DNA from: Phormidium ambiguum IAM M-71
Lineage (GTDB): Bacteria > Cyanobacteriota > Cyanobacteriia > Cyanobacteriales > Aerosakkonemataceae
Assembly (NCBI RefSeq): GCF_001904725.1
Contig: NZ_MRCE01000023.1
Location: 32,527 to 96,526, forward strand
Length of the DNA stretch: 64,000 nt
Direction: 5' to 3'
Shown one piece after another: positions 45,624-58,184 of the stretch; within the stretch, counting starts at the first letter, position 1, and each line of letters opens with the position of its first letter. A program made the position numbers and the translations under genes. The notes below the pieces were generated by a model. The model did no database searches, was not told the origin of the DNA, and was given only the letters and a program-made list of their open reading frames with translations.

Positions 45624-45947
45624 ATGGAACAAACTTTAACTTGGATTATCTTAGGATACGCTCTGATTGTGGGAATGGGTGGTGTTGTTGGCTACATAAA
45701 GGCAAAAAGCACCAAGTCTCTGCTGGCGGGTTTGATTAGTGGTCTAATTCTATTATTGGCTTGGTTTTTAGCCATAAAAACACCAACAGTAGGACTGGGA
45801 ATCGCAACTTTAATGGCGGCTGTTTTGCTAGTCGTTTTTATCACTAGGTTTATCAGCACTAAAAAGTTTATGCCTGCGGGCATGATGATGTTGCTAAACT
45901 TGGCAGCTATGGTGGCGTTTTTAGTAGGTTGGTTGAATCTAGCTTAG
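45624..45947 (+). CDS. TMEM14 family membrane protein
   Basis: A 107-residue protein with four hydrophobic helices and the small-residue-rich text of TMEM14: ALIVGMGGVVGYIKAKSTKSLLAGLISG and FISTKKFMPAGMMMLLNLAAM. The ATG at 45624 is right for the family; the open frame extends upstream to 45528 without support and antisense to the 31-aa gene. Plant relatives (FAX1) act in fatty acid export from plastids; the cyanobacterial role is not settled. Confidence 0.85.
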   Translation: MEQTLTWIILGYALIVGMGGVVGYIKAKSTKSLLAGLISGLILLLAWFLAIKTPTVGLGIATLMAAVLLVVFITRFISTKKFMPAGMMMLLNLAAMVAFLVGWLNLA

Positions 45948-45967
45948 TTCGAGAAATTAATTTTTAG

Positions 45968-46471
45968 TTAAATTGCGAGTAAGGCTGGATTTATTTGTTC
46001 AGTTTCGGCTTGATTCGCCTTATACTGACGTGCCATACAGACTGTTTTCGGTAAAACTCCTATTAGCTGACTGAGAATATCATCTGATATTGTGTTGACA
46101 ACTTCAGTTCCAAAGTACTTTTCTAGCATTGCTAAAATCATTTGTGCTCTTTGTAAGGGAACATAACTTGCCATTGCTTTTTGAGTAAAGCAAAACCATC
46201 GCTGTCTCATCTTAAAAGCTTTTTGGCGGTCTAGGAAAGATTCTGGATGAATTAAGCTGACTTCACCTACAGGAATTACCCGATTACAGTCTATGTCACA
46301 ACTACCACCAACTGCTGCTCCATATCCAGCAAACTCTGCATGATGTCGCTTACAAAGTATTAATCCACCACGACAACGAGTGTCAATTGTTAGTATTTGT
46401 CCGCTACTTAACTGGGTCAAAACTTGTGTTGAGTTGACGGTAATTTGTGGTAGGAGAGATGGTTGTGACAT
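45968..46471 (-). CDS. hypothetical protein with C-terminal HTH-like region
   Basis: A 167-residue soluble protein. The middle has several Cys/His residues (TRCRGGLILCKRHHAEF; GGSCDIDCNRVIP), which might bind metal. The C-terminal third (QRAQMILAMLEKYFG; ISDDILSQLIGVLPKTVCMARQ) reads like the Crp-type helix-turn-helix, with DILSQLIGVLPKTV as the turn and recognition helix. No family assigned. It converges with the TMEM14 gene and may be a regulator; this is inference. Confidence 0.65.
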   Translation of the reverse strand: MSQPSLLPQITVNSTQVLTQLSSGQILTIDTRCRGGLILCKRHHAEFAGYGAAVGGSCDIDCNRVIPVGEVSLIHPESFLDRQKAFKMRQRWFCFTQKAMASYVPLQRAQMILAMLEKYFGTEVVNTISDDILSQLIGVLPKTVCMARQYKANQAETEQINPALLAI

Positions 46472-46671
46472 CTTGAATCCCAGAATTCGGTATTTCTACT
46501 ATGAATCTTTTAGGTTAGGAATTCAGTGATGTCTAGATGCTTAAACTGTGACAGTAAAAACTCCTACAAGTGATTACAAGCTTGTAGAAATGTGATTCTA
46601 TATTGTGGACAAATGTGATTGTTATCTTAGGAAAAGGTGATATCGATCGCAAATTAATTTACTCAGACTAT

Positions 46672-46872
46672 TTAATCTATAATTCTTAACAAACCATGTC
46701 TGATCCCATAAAGCAATCTGTTGATGAGAATCTGCTCTGCTTCGCTTAAAGCATCATTGAGTAAGGCTGACCTAATTTGATAGCGATCGCTAACGGTCAT
46801 CTTACCAGCAACCATGATTTGTCCACAAAGAATTTCGAGAGGAATAGAATGCCAATGGTATTTAGGTTTCAT
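46672..46872 (-). CDS. small cyanobacterial hypothetical protein
   Basis: A 66-residue soluble protein (MKPKYHWHSIPLEILCGQI...). It is helical with an even composition, one Cys and no membrane segment. Near the middle MTVSDRYQIRSALLNDALSEAEQILINRLLYGIRHG reads as three helices. Start codon has only a weak purine stretch upstream. It stands alone between two minus-strand genes with 200 bp or more each side; I give it modest confidence as a real gene. Confidence 0.55.
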   Translation of the reverse strand: MKPKYHWHSIPLEILCGQIMVAGKMTVSDRYQIRSALLNDALSEAEQILINRLLYGIRHGLLRIID

Positions 46873-47115
46873 AGTTTTGCACCAAATTATCTTTTCTTAA
46901 GAAAAGTAAAGGAATGATAAAGCTTTTGCTATTCCTCTAGTTTGATAATAAGTTCCCTGGAATACTGTGATAGTTCACTAATTATTTTGTGACTCAAATC
47001 ATCGACGAAGGAGCAAGGGTGCAAACAGACAAATATGTAGGGTAGAGGAAAAGAGAAAATTCCCCAGTTTTTTCTGCTTTAGAACTTAAGGTTCAAAACT
47101 TTTCCTCTATGTTTC

Positions 47116-48306
47116 CTATGGACTTAAGATGATTAGTTGCTGTTGCAGTAGCGATCGCACTTGCTCCAAACTTAAATCAATGTCTTTTAAAATTGCGGAG
47201 AGACTTTGCTTTTTATCAGTATTACGATCGCAAGCTTGCAAAAATTGAAATTCTAATTCCGTAAGATTAACTATTTGATAATCATAGTTAAATAAACATT
47301 TACTAGGCCATCCATCCATACAAGGATTCCGTTCGGGAATCGCTGCTAGTAAAGCTTCATCAGCAGACCAATCTGACTTAGTTAAAGGTGGACGTGCTAA
47401 GAAAAATTCATAGTGAGTGAAACTTTCCGGGTCTAATAATTCAATTAAACGATAACGTTGGCGATCGCTTAAAGTTTCGGCTCGGTTCATTAATTCAGAA
47501 TTTTTGCCTAATAATCTTTCTAACTCCCACATTTTAGGATTAGAAAAACCAACAAATTCTAATCCAGAAGCATCAATTAATTCAAAGAGAGATTCGACAT
47601 TGTAATCAATTTCTTGGGGATGAACATACATATCAGCAAAACATTCATCTTGCTGATTTTCCATTGACCAACGTTCTTTTTCTCGCTTGACAAGTCGGTT
47701 ATCTGCGGATAAGGAATTAAAAATTTGCCGACCGATTTGGACACCATCGCGGTAATCGCCACGCTTGTTACCTTGGAGAATAGCGATCGCTTTTTGCATT
47801 AATTGAATTTCCCAGCGTCCCAATTCCCCATAAACAAAAATATGAAACAATCCACCCGGAGCTAATTTAGCAGCTAAAGATTGAATCCCCCGTTTTGGAT
47901 CGGGTAAATGGTGTAGAACTCCCACACAATTAATTAAATCGAACTCGCCAGGGAGTTTTCCAGCATCATAAAGACTGAGATGGTGAAATTCGACACGATT
48001 AGCGCCAGAACGTTGACAGCGTTCCTTAGCTACAGCTAAAGCACCTGAACTGAGATCGATCGCCGTCACTTCAGCTTCAGGATTCAAATGAACCAAATAC
48101 TCAGTACCAACACCAGTACCACATCCAGCATCAAGAATCCGAATATTTTGCTTTGGTGGTTTTCTTCCGGTACAAAAGTTATGAGCAGCTAACCAATTCC
48201 AGCGCCAATTGTATCCCGGAGGCGGAGCATCCAGCAGCGGTTCTGGTGGAAAAGGATAAGTATCGTAAAGTCGTTGAACAGCAGAACTAATATCTTGGTT
48301 AGTCAT
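47116..48306 (-). CDS. class I SAM-dependent methyltransferase
   Basis: A 396-residue methyltransferase. It starts with SSAVQRLYDTYPFPPEPLL, a lead I know from cyanobacterial members. Motif I is ILDAGCGTGVGTEYL, motif II TAIDLSSGALAVAKERC, then FDLINCVGVLHHLPDP and KLAPGGLFHIFVYG. The C-terminal ~180 residues are extra helical text ending SLEQVRSLLQQQLIIL. Substrate unknown. It is divergent from apcE across a 395-bp region. Confidence 0.87.
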   Translation of the reverse strand: MTNQDISSAVQRLYDTYPFPPEPLLDAPPPGYNWRWNWLAAHNFCTGRKPPKQNIRILDAGCGTGVGTEYLVHLNPEAEVTAIDLSSGALAVAKERCQRSGANRVEFHHLSLYDAGKLPGEFDLINCVGVLHHLPDPKRGIQSLAAKLAPGGLFHIFVYGELGRWEIQLMQKAIAILQGNKRGDYRDGVQIGRQIFNSLSADNRLVKREKERWSMENQQDECFADMYVHPQEIDYNVESLFELIDASGLEFVGFSNPKMWELERLLGKNSELMNRAETLSDRQRYRLIELLDPESFTHYEFFLARPPLTKSDWSADEALLAAIPERNPCMDGWPSKCLFNYDYQIVNLTELEFQFLQACDRNTDKKQSLSAILKDIDLSLEQVRSLLQQQLIILSP

Positions 48307-52100
<3,794 letters not shown>

Positions 52101-52682
52101 CAGAAAGGTATAAGACAAAAGGCAGTTAGTGCTGCTTTCTGACCGCAGGAAGGTAGAGGAGACAAAGAAGAATCAAATAATAAATCTCCTTTGTCTCCTT
52201 TTCTCTCCTGCTGCTTACTATTTTCTTATTGGAATAGCCTTATCTCTTGTTTGGGGATAAGGTGTTTTCTGTTGGTTTTTTGTCATTAATTGAGTTTTTG
52301 GTTTGGTTACTTGGTTCCAATTTTCTTAACTGCAAATTAGGTAACTTCTAACTATTGACAAATTACTGATGTTGCAGAACGACTGCCATAAATCTGGTGA
52401 AACTGGCAATCATGAGGAAAATTATTAAAAAGTATTACAAGAAGCATCAGAATGTGAATGTAATGTCGCAAAATATTTGCGGAAGGTTGCTGAGTCTGAA
52501 ATCAGGTATACTTTGCTTTACCTGAGAAAAGATTGAAGTTTACTAAACCTGCTCCTTGGAATTGGCTTAGTTTTAAGCTTTAGGGTTTCAGGTTTCTGGA
52601 AAAGTCACTCAGCGACTCGGTTGCCAACGCCAGTTTCTTTAAGTCCTGGTTAGATAATCTTTTTTTTTGGAGGATTCCGTTA
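52101..52682. other. apcE-apcA intergenic region
   Basis: 582 bp. The first 100 bp hold the apcE terminator; the rest is expected to contain the strong apcABC promoter and a long leader. GGAGG ends the leader 7 nt before apcA. No ORF or RNA gene found in it. Confidence 0.6.
52158..52202 (+). terminator. terminator after apcE
   Basis: GGAGACAAAG (52158-52167) pairs perfectly with CTTTGTCTCC (52189-52198) and is followed by TTTT. It lies 58 bp past the apcE stop. Confidence 0.8.
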
Positions 52683-53168
52683 ATGAGTATCGTCACGAAA
52701 TCCATCGTGAATGCTGATGCTGAGGCCCGCTATCTCAGCCCTGGTGAATTAGATCGGATCAAGAGCTTTGTAACAAGCGGCGAACGTCGTCTCCGCATTG
52801 CTCAAACTCTGAGTGATTCTCGTGAACGCATTGTTAAGCAAGCTGGCGACCAACTGTTCCAAAAGCGTCCTGATGTTGTTTCTCCTGGTGGCAATGCCTA
52901 CGGTGAAGAAATGACCGCTACTTGCCTGCGTGACCTCGATTACTACCTCCGTCTAGTTACTTATGGAATCGTAGCTGGCGATGTAACTCCGATCGAAGAA
53001 ATCGGTTTGGTAGGTGTTCGTGAAATGTACAACTCTTTGGGTACCCCAATTCCTGCGGTAGCTGAAGGCGTTCGTGCAATGAAGAACGTTGCCACCTCCC
53101 TGTTGTCTGCTGAAGATGCTGGTGAAGCTGGCTCCTACTTCGATTACGTGATTGGTGCTATGCAGTAG
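52683..53168 (+). CDS. apcA: allophycocyanin alpha subunit
   Basis: A 161-residue phycobiliprotein, the alpha chain of the allophycocyanin core. The bilin cysteine is C81 in [14 protein letters not shown]. Length and text ([40 protein letters not shown]) are standard. The start is supported by GGAGG 7 nt before the ATG. It opens the apcA-apcB-apcC operon; apcB starts 72 bp after its stop. Confidence 0.98.
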   Translation: MSIVTKSIVNADAEARYLSPGELDRIKSFVTSGERRLRIAQTLSDSRERIVKQAGDQLFQKRPDVVSPGGNAYGEEMTATCLRDLDYYLRLVTYGIVAGDVTPIEEIGLVGVREMYNSLGTPIPAVAEGVRAMKNVATSLLSAEDAGEAGSYFDYVIGAMQ

Positions 53169-53240
53169 AACTTGTTTCTACTCTAAGCATTTCCCAGATT
53201 TAGGATTTCTCTTGTTAGGTGACTTGAAGGAAGCAAACAA

Positions 53241-53726
53241 ATGCAAGACGCGATTACATCTGTTATTAACTCCTCTGACGTTCAAGGTAAGTATTTAGAT
53301 ACTGGTGCTTTGGAAAAGCTGAAAAGCTACTTCAGCACTGGTGAATTGCGGGTACGTGCCGCTACCACCATCAGCGCTAATGCAGCTGCAATTGTCAAAG
53401 AAGCAGTAGCTAAGTCTCTGTTGTACTCTGACATCACTCGTCCCGGTGGCAATATGTACACCACCCGTCGCTATGCTGCTTGCATCCGCGACTTGGACTA
53501 CTACCTCCGCTATTCCACCTACGCAATGTTGGCTGGCGACCCCTCCATTTTGGACGAGCGCGTTCTCAATGGCTTGAAGGAAACCTACAATTCCTTGGGT
53601 GTACCTGTTTCTGCTACCGTACAAGCTATCCAAGCAATGAAGGAAGTTACCGCTAGCTTGGTTGGTGCTGATGCTGGTAAAGAAATGGGTGTTTACTTCG
53701 ACTACATCTGCTCTGGCTTGAGCTAA
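53241..53726 (+). CDS. apcB: allophycocyanin beta subunit
   Basis: A 161-residue phycobiliprotein. C81 in [14 protein letters not shown] carries the bilin, and Asn71 in [13 protein letters not shown] is the position known to be N-methylated in beta chains. It pairs with ApcA as the (alpha-beta)3 trimer. AAGGAAG lies before the ATG. The long spacer to apcC contains a stable structure. Confidence 0.98.
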   Translation: MQDAITSVINSSDVQGKYLDTGALEKLKSYFSTGELRVRAATTISANAAAIVKEAVAKSLLYSDITRPGGNMYTTRRYAACIRDLDYYLRYSTYAMLAGDPSILDERVLNGLKETYNSLGVPVSATVQAIQAMKEVTASLVGADAGKEMGVYFDYICSGLS

Positions 53727-53784
53727 TTGATCACTGGAGCCATTGAAGACGAAGGTTTAATCACTCTGTCTTCTATGTAAGCAT

Positions 53785-53882
53785 GGTCTGGGAAGTCAGG
53801 AGTCAATGCTAGGGCGTTAAAGGCTTGTCTAAATTAGATTGATGAGTTTTGGCGGCTAGTATTTACTCTTGAGTCCCAGACC
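53785..53882 (+). promoter_or_regulatory. structured apcB-apcC spacer
   Basis: GGTCTGGGA (53785-53793) pairs with TCCCAGACC (53874-53882), and the pairing continues inward through TCAGGAGT against ACTCTTGA. Just upstream GAAGAC (53745-53750) can pair with GTCTTC (53768-53773). Such folds probably act as partial terminators or mRNA ends, keeping apcC far below apcAB; this is inference. Confidence 0.6.
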
Positions 53883-53935
53883 TTGGTTTATTCAGACAAA
53901 AATGTTTGTTTCCTAAAGTAGGAGAATCAAAAGTC

Positions 53936-54139
53936 ATGCGGATGTTTAAGATTACTGCTTGTGTTCCAAGCCAAACTAGAATTCGGACTCAAAGAGAATT
54001 GCAAAACACCTATTTTACTAAACTGGTTCCTTATGACAACTGGTTTCGTGAACAACAAAGAATTATGAAGATGGGTGGTAAAATCCTCAAGGTTGAATTG
54101 GCAACCGGGAAACAGGGCGCGAATACAGGTTTACTGTAA
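53936..54139 (+). CDS. apcC: allophycocyanin-associated core linker (LC 7.8)
   Basis: A 67-residue linker that caps the outer allophycocyanin trimers of the core. MRMFKITACVPSQTRIRTQR is the conserved start. The ATG at 53936 follows GGAG at 53921-53924; the open frame reaches up to 53906 without a reason to use it. It ends with GKQGANTGLL. Third gene of the apcABC operon, followed by a strong terminator. Confidence 0.96.
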   Translation: MRMFKITACVPSQTRIRTQRELQNTYFTKLVPYDNWFREQQRIMKMGGKILKVELATGKQGANTGLL

Positions 54140-54214
54140 TTTTCAAAAAAAGGCTTGACAAAAATTCCCTTAAAGCTAGCTACTTTTACAAGGTAATAGC
54201 ATTTTTTCCGTTAT

Positions 54215-54264
54215 GCCGTCTTTCATCTCTTGGCTTTTAGTCATAAGATGAAAGACGGCAAAGT
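54215..54264 (+). terminator. terminator after apcC
   Basis: A perfect 14-bp stem GCCGTCTTTCATCT (54215-54228) / AGATGAAAGACGGC (54246-54259) with a 17-nt loop, followed by AAAGTTTT. It closes the apcABC operon just before ftsW. Confidence 0.9.
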
Positions 54265-54279
54265 TTTAATGTTGGTCAA

Positions 54280-55533
54280 GTGAAGCTAAGCCTACTAATT
54301 CCGTTTTTAGATAATTCTGTAGAAGATTGGGCAATTACGGCTCGTTTGCTACGTTGGTTAACTTTTTTGTGGCTATTTATAGGATTGGTGATCTTATTTT
54401 CAGCTTCTTATTCTATTGCTGATGCAGATCATGGGGATGGGTTGTACTACTTTAAGCGACAAATCGCTTGGGTTTTGGTGGGCTTGGTGGTGTTTAATTT
54501 GGTTGTCCACTCGCCGTTGCGTTATATTGTAGCGATCGCAGATTGGGTAGTGTTGCTGCTTTTGTTACTAATCCTTGCGACAGTTATTCCAGGGGTAGGA
54601 ACAACTATTAATGGGGCTACTCGTTGGCTGGTAATTGGGGGTATTCCTATTCAACCATCGGAACTGATTAAGCCTTTTTTAGTTCTACAAAGTGCCAGAG
54701 TTTTCGGTAAGTGGGAACAGCTAAATTTTAGGGTTCGCCTGACGTGGTTATTTATTTTTGCTTTTGTACTTTTAGGAATTTTGTTGCAACCTAATTTAAG
54801 TACAACTGCATTTTGTGGTATGACTATCTGGCTGATAGCTTTGGCTGCGGGTCTACCATATATTCAGTTAGGGTTAACAGCTTTGGGTGGGTTTCTGTTA
54901 GCTACGTTGAGTATTAGCCTCAGAGAATACCAACAAAAACGGGTAATGATGTTTTTAAATCCTTGGGTTGATCCTTTGGGAGATGGTTATCAGTTGGTAC
55001 AAAGTTTGTTGGCTATTGGTTCTGGGGGAATGTGGGGTAGTGGGTTTGGTTTGTCGCAACAAAAGTTATTCTATTTACCCATTCAATATACTGATTTTAT
55101 TTTTGCGGTTTATGCAGAAGAGTTTGGTTTTATTGGTTGTGTAGTTTTATTTGGATTTTTGTTTATTTATGCAACTTTGGCGTTGGTTGTAGCACAAAGG
55201 GCGCAGAGGGTGGTGCATCGATTGGTGGCGATCGGTGCGATGATTTTGATGGTAGGACAGTCTTTAATGAATATTGGTGTGGCAACGGGGGCTTTACCTA
55301 CTACTGGTTTACCTTTTCCTTTGTTTAGTTATGGTGGTAATTCGATGATTGCTAGTTTGTTAGCGGCTGGTTTACTAATTCGAGTTGCCAGAGAAAGTAA
55401 TGAAGCCCAAGTTGTATCTTTGACAGAACGCCGTCGTACTCAAACCAGCAAAGAGACTGAAGGGCAAAGAAGCAGAGGGACAAAAGGGAAAATAGTGAGT
55501 TTAAATCGATCGAATTTCAAGTCTAAACTTTAA
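54280..55533 (+). CDS. ftsW: peptidoglycan glycosyltransferase FtsW
   Basis: A 417-residue SEDS membrane enzyme with about ten helices. It polymerises lipid II glycan at the division site with its partner FtsI. SEDS landmarks: LSASYSIADA, TTINGATRWLVIGGIPIQPSELIKP (catalytic-site region), GDGYQLVQSLLAIGSGGMWGSGFG and LPTTGLPFPLFSYGGNSMIASLLAAG. It begins at GTG 54280, 16 nt after the apcC terminator. The final ~35 residues are polar and repeat-like (TQTSKETEGQRSRGTKGK). RodA is the alternative paralogue; the text fits FtsW better. Confidence 0.88.
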   Translation: MKLSLLIPFLDNSVEDWAITARLLRWLTFLWLFIGLVILFSASYSIADADHGDGLYYFKRQIAWVLVGLVVFNLVVHSPLRYIVAIADWVVLLLLLLILATVIPGVGTTINGATRWLVIGGIPIQPSELIKPFLVLQSARVFGKWEQLNFRVRLTWLFIFAFVLLGILLQPNLSTTAFCGMTIWLIALAAGLPYIQLGLTALGGFLLATLSISLREYQQKRVMMFLNPWVDPLGDGYQLVQSLLAIGSGGMWGSGFGLSQQKLFYLPIQYTDFIFAVYAEEFGFIGCVVLFGFLFIYATLALVVAQRAQRVVHRLVAIGAMILMVGQSLMNIGVATGALPTTGLPFPLFSYGGNSMIASLLAAGLLIRVARESNEAQVVSLTERRRTQTSKETEGQRSRGTKGKIVSLNRSNFKSKL

Positions 55534-55568
55534 AATTACCTAGTCCCTATTCCTCAATTCCTAATTTC

Positions 55569-56030
55569 TTATTCAAGAGGGTCGCAACGAATTTCGATTA
55601 AGAAACCATCAGGATCGTAAAAGTAAATTCCCCTCCCAGTGGGACGAGTGACAGGGCCATGATCGATGTGAATTTGATGTTGTTTGAGTACTTCAACTGC
55701 GGTATCAAATAATTTTGGGTCGATGTCAAAAGCTAAGTGATTAGCGCGAGTAAATTGCTCTGTTGGGTCGGGATTTGGTGGTGTAAGTTCTGGTTCCCAA
55801 AATAAGTCTAAAATTGTACCGTCAGGAGTAGTAAAATTAGCAACTTTTCCTTGGGAAACTAATTCAACTAAAGTTTCAGGAACTTCATCTCCTGTGAGTT
55901 CGTGAAGTCCTAGAATATGGCCGTAAAAATGCCGTGATGCTTGCATATCTTTGACGTTTAAAGCGATGTGATGAACTCGCTGCAAGTTGCCAGGTACTAA
56001 AACTGTTTTTGAGGATTGAGTAGTTTGCAT
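55569..56030 (-). CDS. VOC family protein (glyoxalase/bleomycin resistance fold)
   Basis: A 153-residue metal-dependent vicinal-oxygen-chelate protein. HHIALNVKDMQASRHFYGHILGL is the first beta-alpha-beta module with a metal His; NHLAFDIDPKLFDTAVEVLK and RGIYFYDPDGFLIEIRCD make the second, with the Glu ligand. Substrate unknown; dioxygenase, lyase and resistance roles occur in the family. Same strand as, and 36 bp downstream of, the hydrolase-like gene, so likely cotranscribed with it. Confidence 0.88.
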   Translation of the reverse strand: MQTTQSSKTVLVPGNLQRVHHIALNVKDMQASRHFYGHILGLHELTGDEVPETLVELVSQGKVANFTTPDGTILDLFWEPELTPPNPDPTEQFTRANHLAFDIDPKLFDTAVEVLKQHQIHIDHGPVTRPTGRGIYFYDPDGFLIEIRCDPLE

Positions 56031-56066
56031 GATGAAGAATTGGTGTGGGAAATTACTGTTTAATCT

Positions 56067-57014
56067 TTAATATTTTGTTTCTATCTTATCTACAAAATCA
56101 CCTACTACTTGGACAAATTCTGCTGTTGATTCGTAGGGTAAAACATTCCGACCGGGAATAAAAATAGTCTCTCCTTTTGGTAGATGTTGTAAGTAAGCTT
56201 GGCTACGTTGTTCTGGCGTTTCTTGAGTACCGGATTTACTAATACTAGAAGCTTTATTACCTAAAACTACAAGGGTTGGTTGGCTGATTTGACTAATTGC
56301 TTGTTCATATCCTTTTTGCCAAAATCTAGCTAAAAATGCAAAGACTGCATAGCGACTCGCCATATTTTTTGCTCCTAAATTGAGCATATTCAACCATTCA
56401 TCGTCTACTTGTTGTTCTTCAGCAAATAGTTGACGAATAGAGAAAGAACGTAAGAATTTTTCACTTCTGGCATAGCGATAAAACACATTGCCTAAAGGAG
56501 AGTCTAGCAAATTCCAAATTACTTTTTGTTGCCAGTTTTCGGCTTTTTTGGTAATTACAGGCCAAGCTGGAGGGCCAGATAAAATTATCCCTGTTACTAG
56601 ATGAGATATGGTAGCGTTTTGTAGCAGTTCTATTGCGACTGGAAATAAGGCACCCTGCACTATTAAAATTACAGGTCTTTTGACAATGTTTTGGAGAAAT
56701 TCTTGCATCTGTTCTGCCCAATCATTAGGTGTACAAGCAACATGAGGCATATCACTTTCACCACACCCTAATAAATCAGGATTATAAATTAAATTATGCT
56801 GTCCTGTTTGATACCAATTTTCGTAAAATCGTTGCCAAAAATTTCGAGACAATCCTACACCAATGGGATGAATTAGTAATAGCGGAGTTTTTTGATTTTT
56901 ATCTGCGTCTGTTGGGGTAATAACTTCGTAGGCACATCGGTAGTTTTTCCAAGTGTAGAATTGCGTATGGGAGGTTTTGTATTTGGAGGAATTAGTAGGA
57001 GTAACTGATGACAT
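56067..57014 (-). CDS. alpha/beta hydrolase-fold protein, probable pseudoenzyme
   Basis: A 315-residue alpha/beta hydrolase-fold protein. LLLIHPIGVGLSRNFWQRF is the oxyanion loop, and NPDLLGCGESDMP is the usual next strand. At the nucleophile elbow (VILIVQGALFPVAIEL, about 115-130) the Ser is replaced by G121. The catalytic His position in PGRNVLPYES is V291. The acid strand TLVVLGNKASS has Asn-Lys where Asp is normal. Either the family uses other residues, or it no longer hydrolyses and serves as a binding protein. It is followed closely by the VOC gene. Confidence 0.8.
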   Translation of the reverse strand: MSSVTPTNSSKYKTSHTQFYTWKNYRCAYEVITPTDADKNQKTPLLLIHPIGVGLSRNFWQRFYENWYQTGQHNLIYNPDLLGCGESDMPHVACTPNDWAEQMQEFLQNIVKRPVILIVQGALFPVAIELLQNATISHLVTGIILSGPPAWPVITKKAENWQQKVIWNLLDSPLGNVFYRYARSEKFLRSFSIRQLFAEEQQVDDEWLNMLNLGAKNMASRYAVFAFLARFWQKGYEQAISQISQPTLVVLGNKASSISKSGTQETPEQRSQAYLQHLPKGETIFIPGRNVLPYESTAEFVQVVGDFVDKIETKY

Positions 57015-57285
57015 GGTACTTTTGAGATAAAACTACTTTTGCTAAATAAATTTATTAAAATATAATATATCAATTTTAAATCAATTACAAAGTTTTTATT
57101 GATTTTATTGAACTACGTTAACGATGAGTGCGCGTAGTACGTAGAGGCGATCGCATTTTAGAACACAAAGAAAGGAAAGATATTGTTATTGATTTAGAAT
57201 GACCACAATTTCAAGCATAAATTTAAATGAAAACGTTTGTAAATTATAGTACAATCTTATTAAAGTAGCTTTTTCTGGCAGATGT

Positions 57286-58026
57286 ATGTGGGAAACACTA
57301 CAAACCTATCTTTATCAATTAAGTCAATACGCTGATAATTTGGTACAAACTCAACTTTTACAATTGAGTTGGTTAAGTGTAGCAATTATTTTTGCGGCTG
57401 GATTACTCACCAGTTTAACACCTTGTATGCTTTCAATGTTACCGATAACTATTGGTTATATTGGCGGTTATGAAGCAAAAAGCCGTTGGCAAGCTGCGGC
57501 ACAATCTACTTGGTTTTCTTTGGGTTTAGCTACTACATTAGCAGGGTTAGGAATTATCGCTGCTTTTGTCGGTCAAGTATACGGTAAGGTTGGTATTGGT
57601 TTGCCAATTATTGTCAGCATTATCGCCATTATTATGGGGTTAAATTTATTAGAGGCTTTACCTTTAAGTTTCCCCTCTTTTAGTGGGATAGATTTGATTT
57701 CTAAAGATTTGCCTCATGGAGTGCGTTCTTATTTATTAGGATTAACTTTTGGTTTGGTTGCTTCTCCTTGTAGTACTCCGGTTTTGGCTACATTGTTAGC
57801 ATGGGTAGCAACGACAAAAGATTTAATTTTAGGCGCAATTTTGCTACTATCTTATACGGCTGGATATGTAACTCCTTTGATTTTAGCGGGAACTTTTACA
57901 GCGTCAATTAAAAAGTTGTTGGAATTACGGCGTTGGTCAAGTTGGATTAATCCGATTAGCGGGGCGCTTTTAGTAGGTTTTGGCGTATTTTCTCTACTGT
58001 CGCGCGTTCCTGGGGTAATTTGGTAA
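57286..58026 (+). CDS. ccdA: cytochrome c biogenesis protein CcdA
   Basis: A 246-residue thylakoid/plasma membrane protein with six helices. It carries electrons across the membrane to reduce apocytochrome c cysteines. The redox pair is C47 in TSLTPCMLSMLP and C162 in LVASPCSTPVLA, with the family's conserved prolines. The ATG at 57286 begins MWETLQTYLYQ. Ccs1 follows 158 bp downstream on the same strand, and both belong to the system II cytochrome c pathway. Confidence 0.95.
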   Translation: MWETLQTYLYQLSQYADNLVQTQLLQLSWLSVAIIFAAGLLTSLTPCMLSMLPITIGYIGGYEAKSRWQAAAQSTWFSLGLATTLAGLGIIAAFVGQVYGKVGIGLPIIVSIIAIIMGLNLLEALPLSFPSFSGIDLISKDLPHGVRSYLLGLTFGLVASPCSTPVLATLLAWVATTKDLILGAILLLSYTAGYVTPLILAGTFTASIKKLLELRRWSSWINPISGALLVGFGVFSLLSRVPGVIW

Positions 58027-58089
58027 GTCAATTTGTGCGATAATTTTATACAGTAATTCTAGATGATGGGTGAAATTTTCTTTTTTTAA

Positions 58090-58135
58090 ATGTTCCAGCG
58101 CAGAGAAGGCAGAGAAAAGAGAGAAGTTAATTTCA
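58090..58135. repeat. dispersed CGCAGAGAAGGCAGAGAA repeat
   Basis: GCGCAGAGAAGGCAGAGAAAAGAGAGAAG between ccdA and ccs1. It matches the AACGCAGAGAAG segment that lies in frame inside the nuclease gene at 270-296, so this repeat is mobile or widely dispersed. Confidence 0.6.
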
Positions 58136-58184
58136 CTGTTAATTTAGGATTGCAATCTTATGTGAATCAAAAATTTAAAATCGA

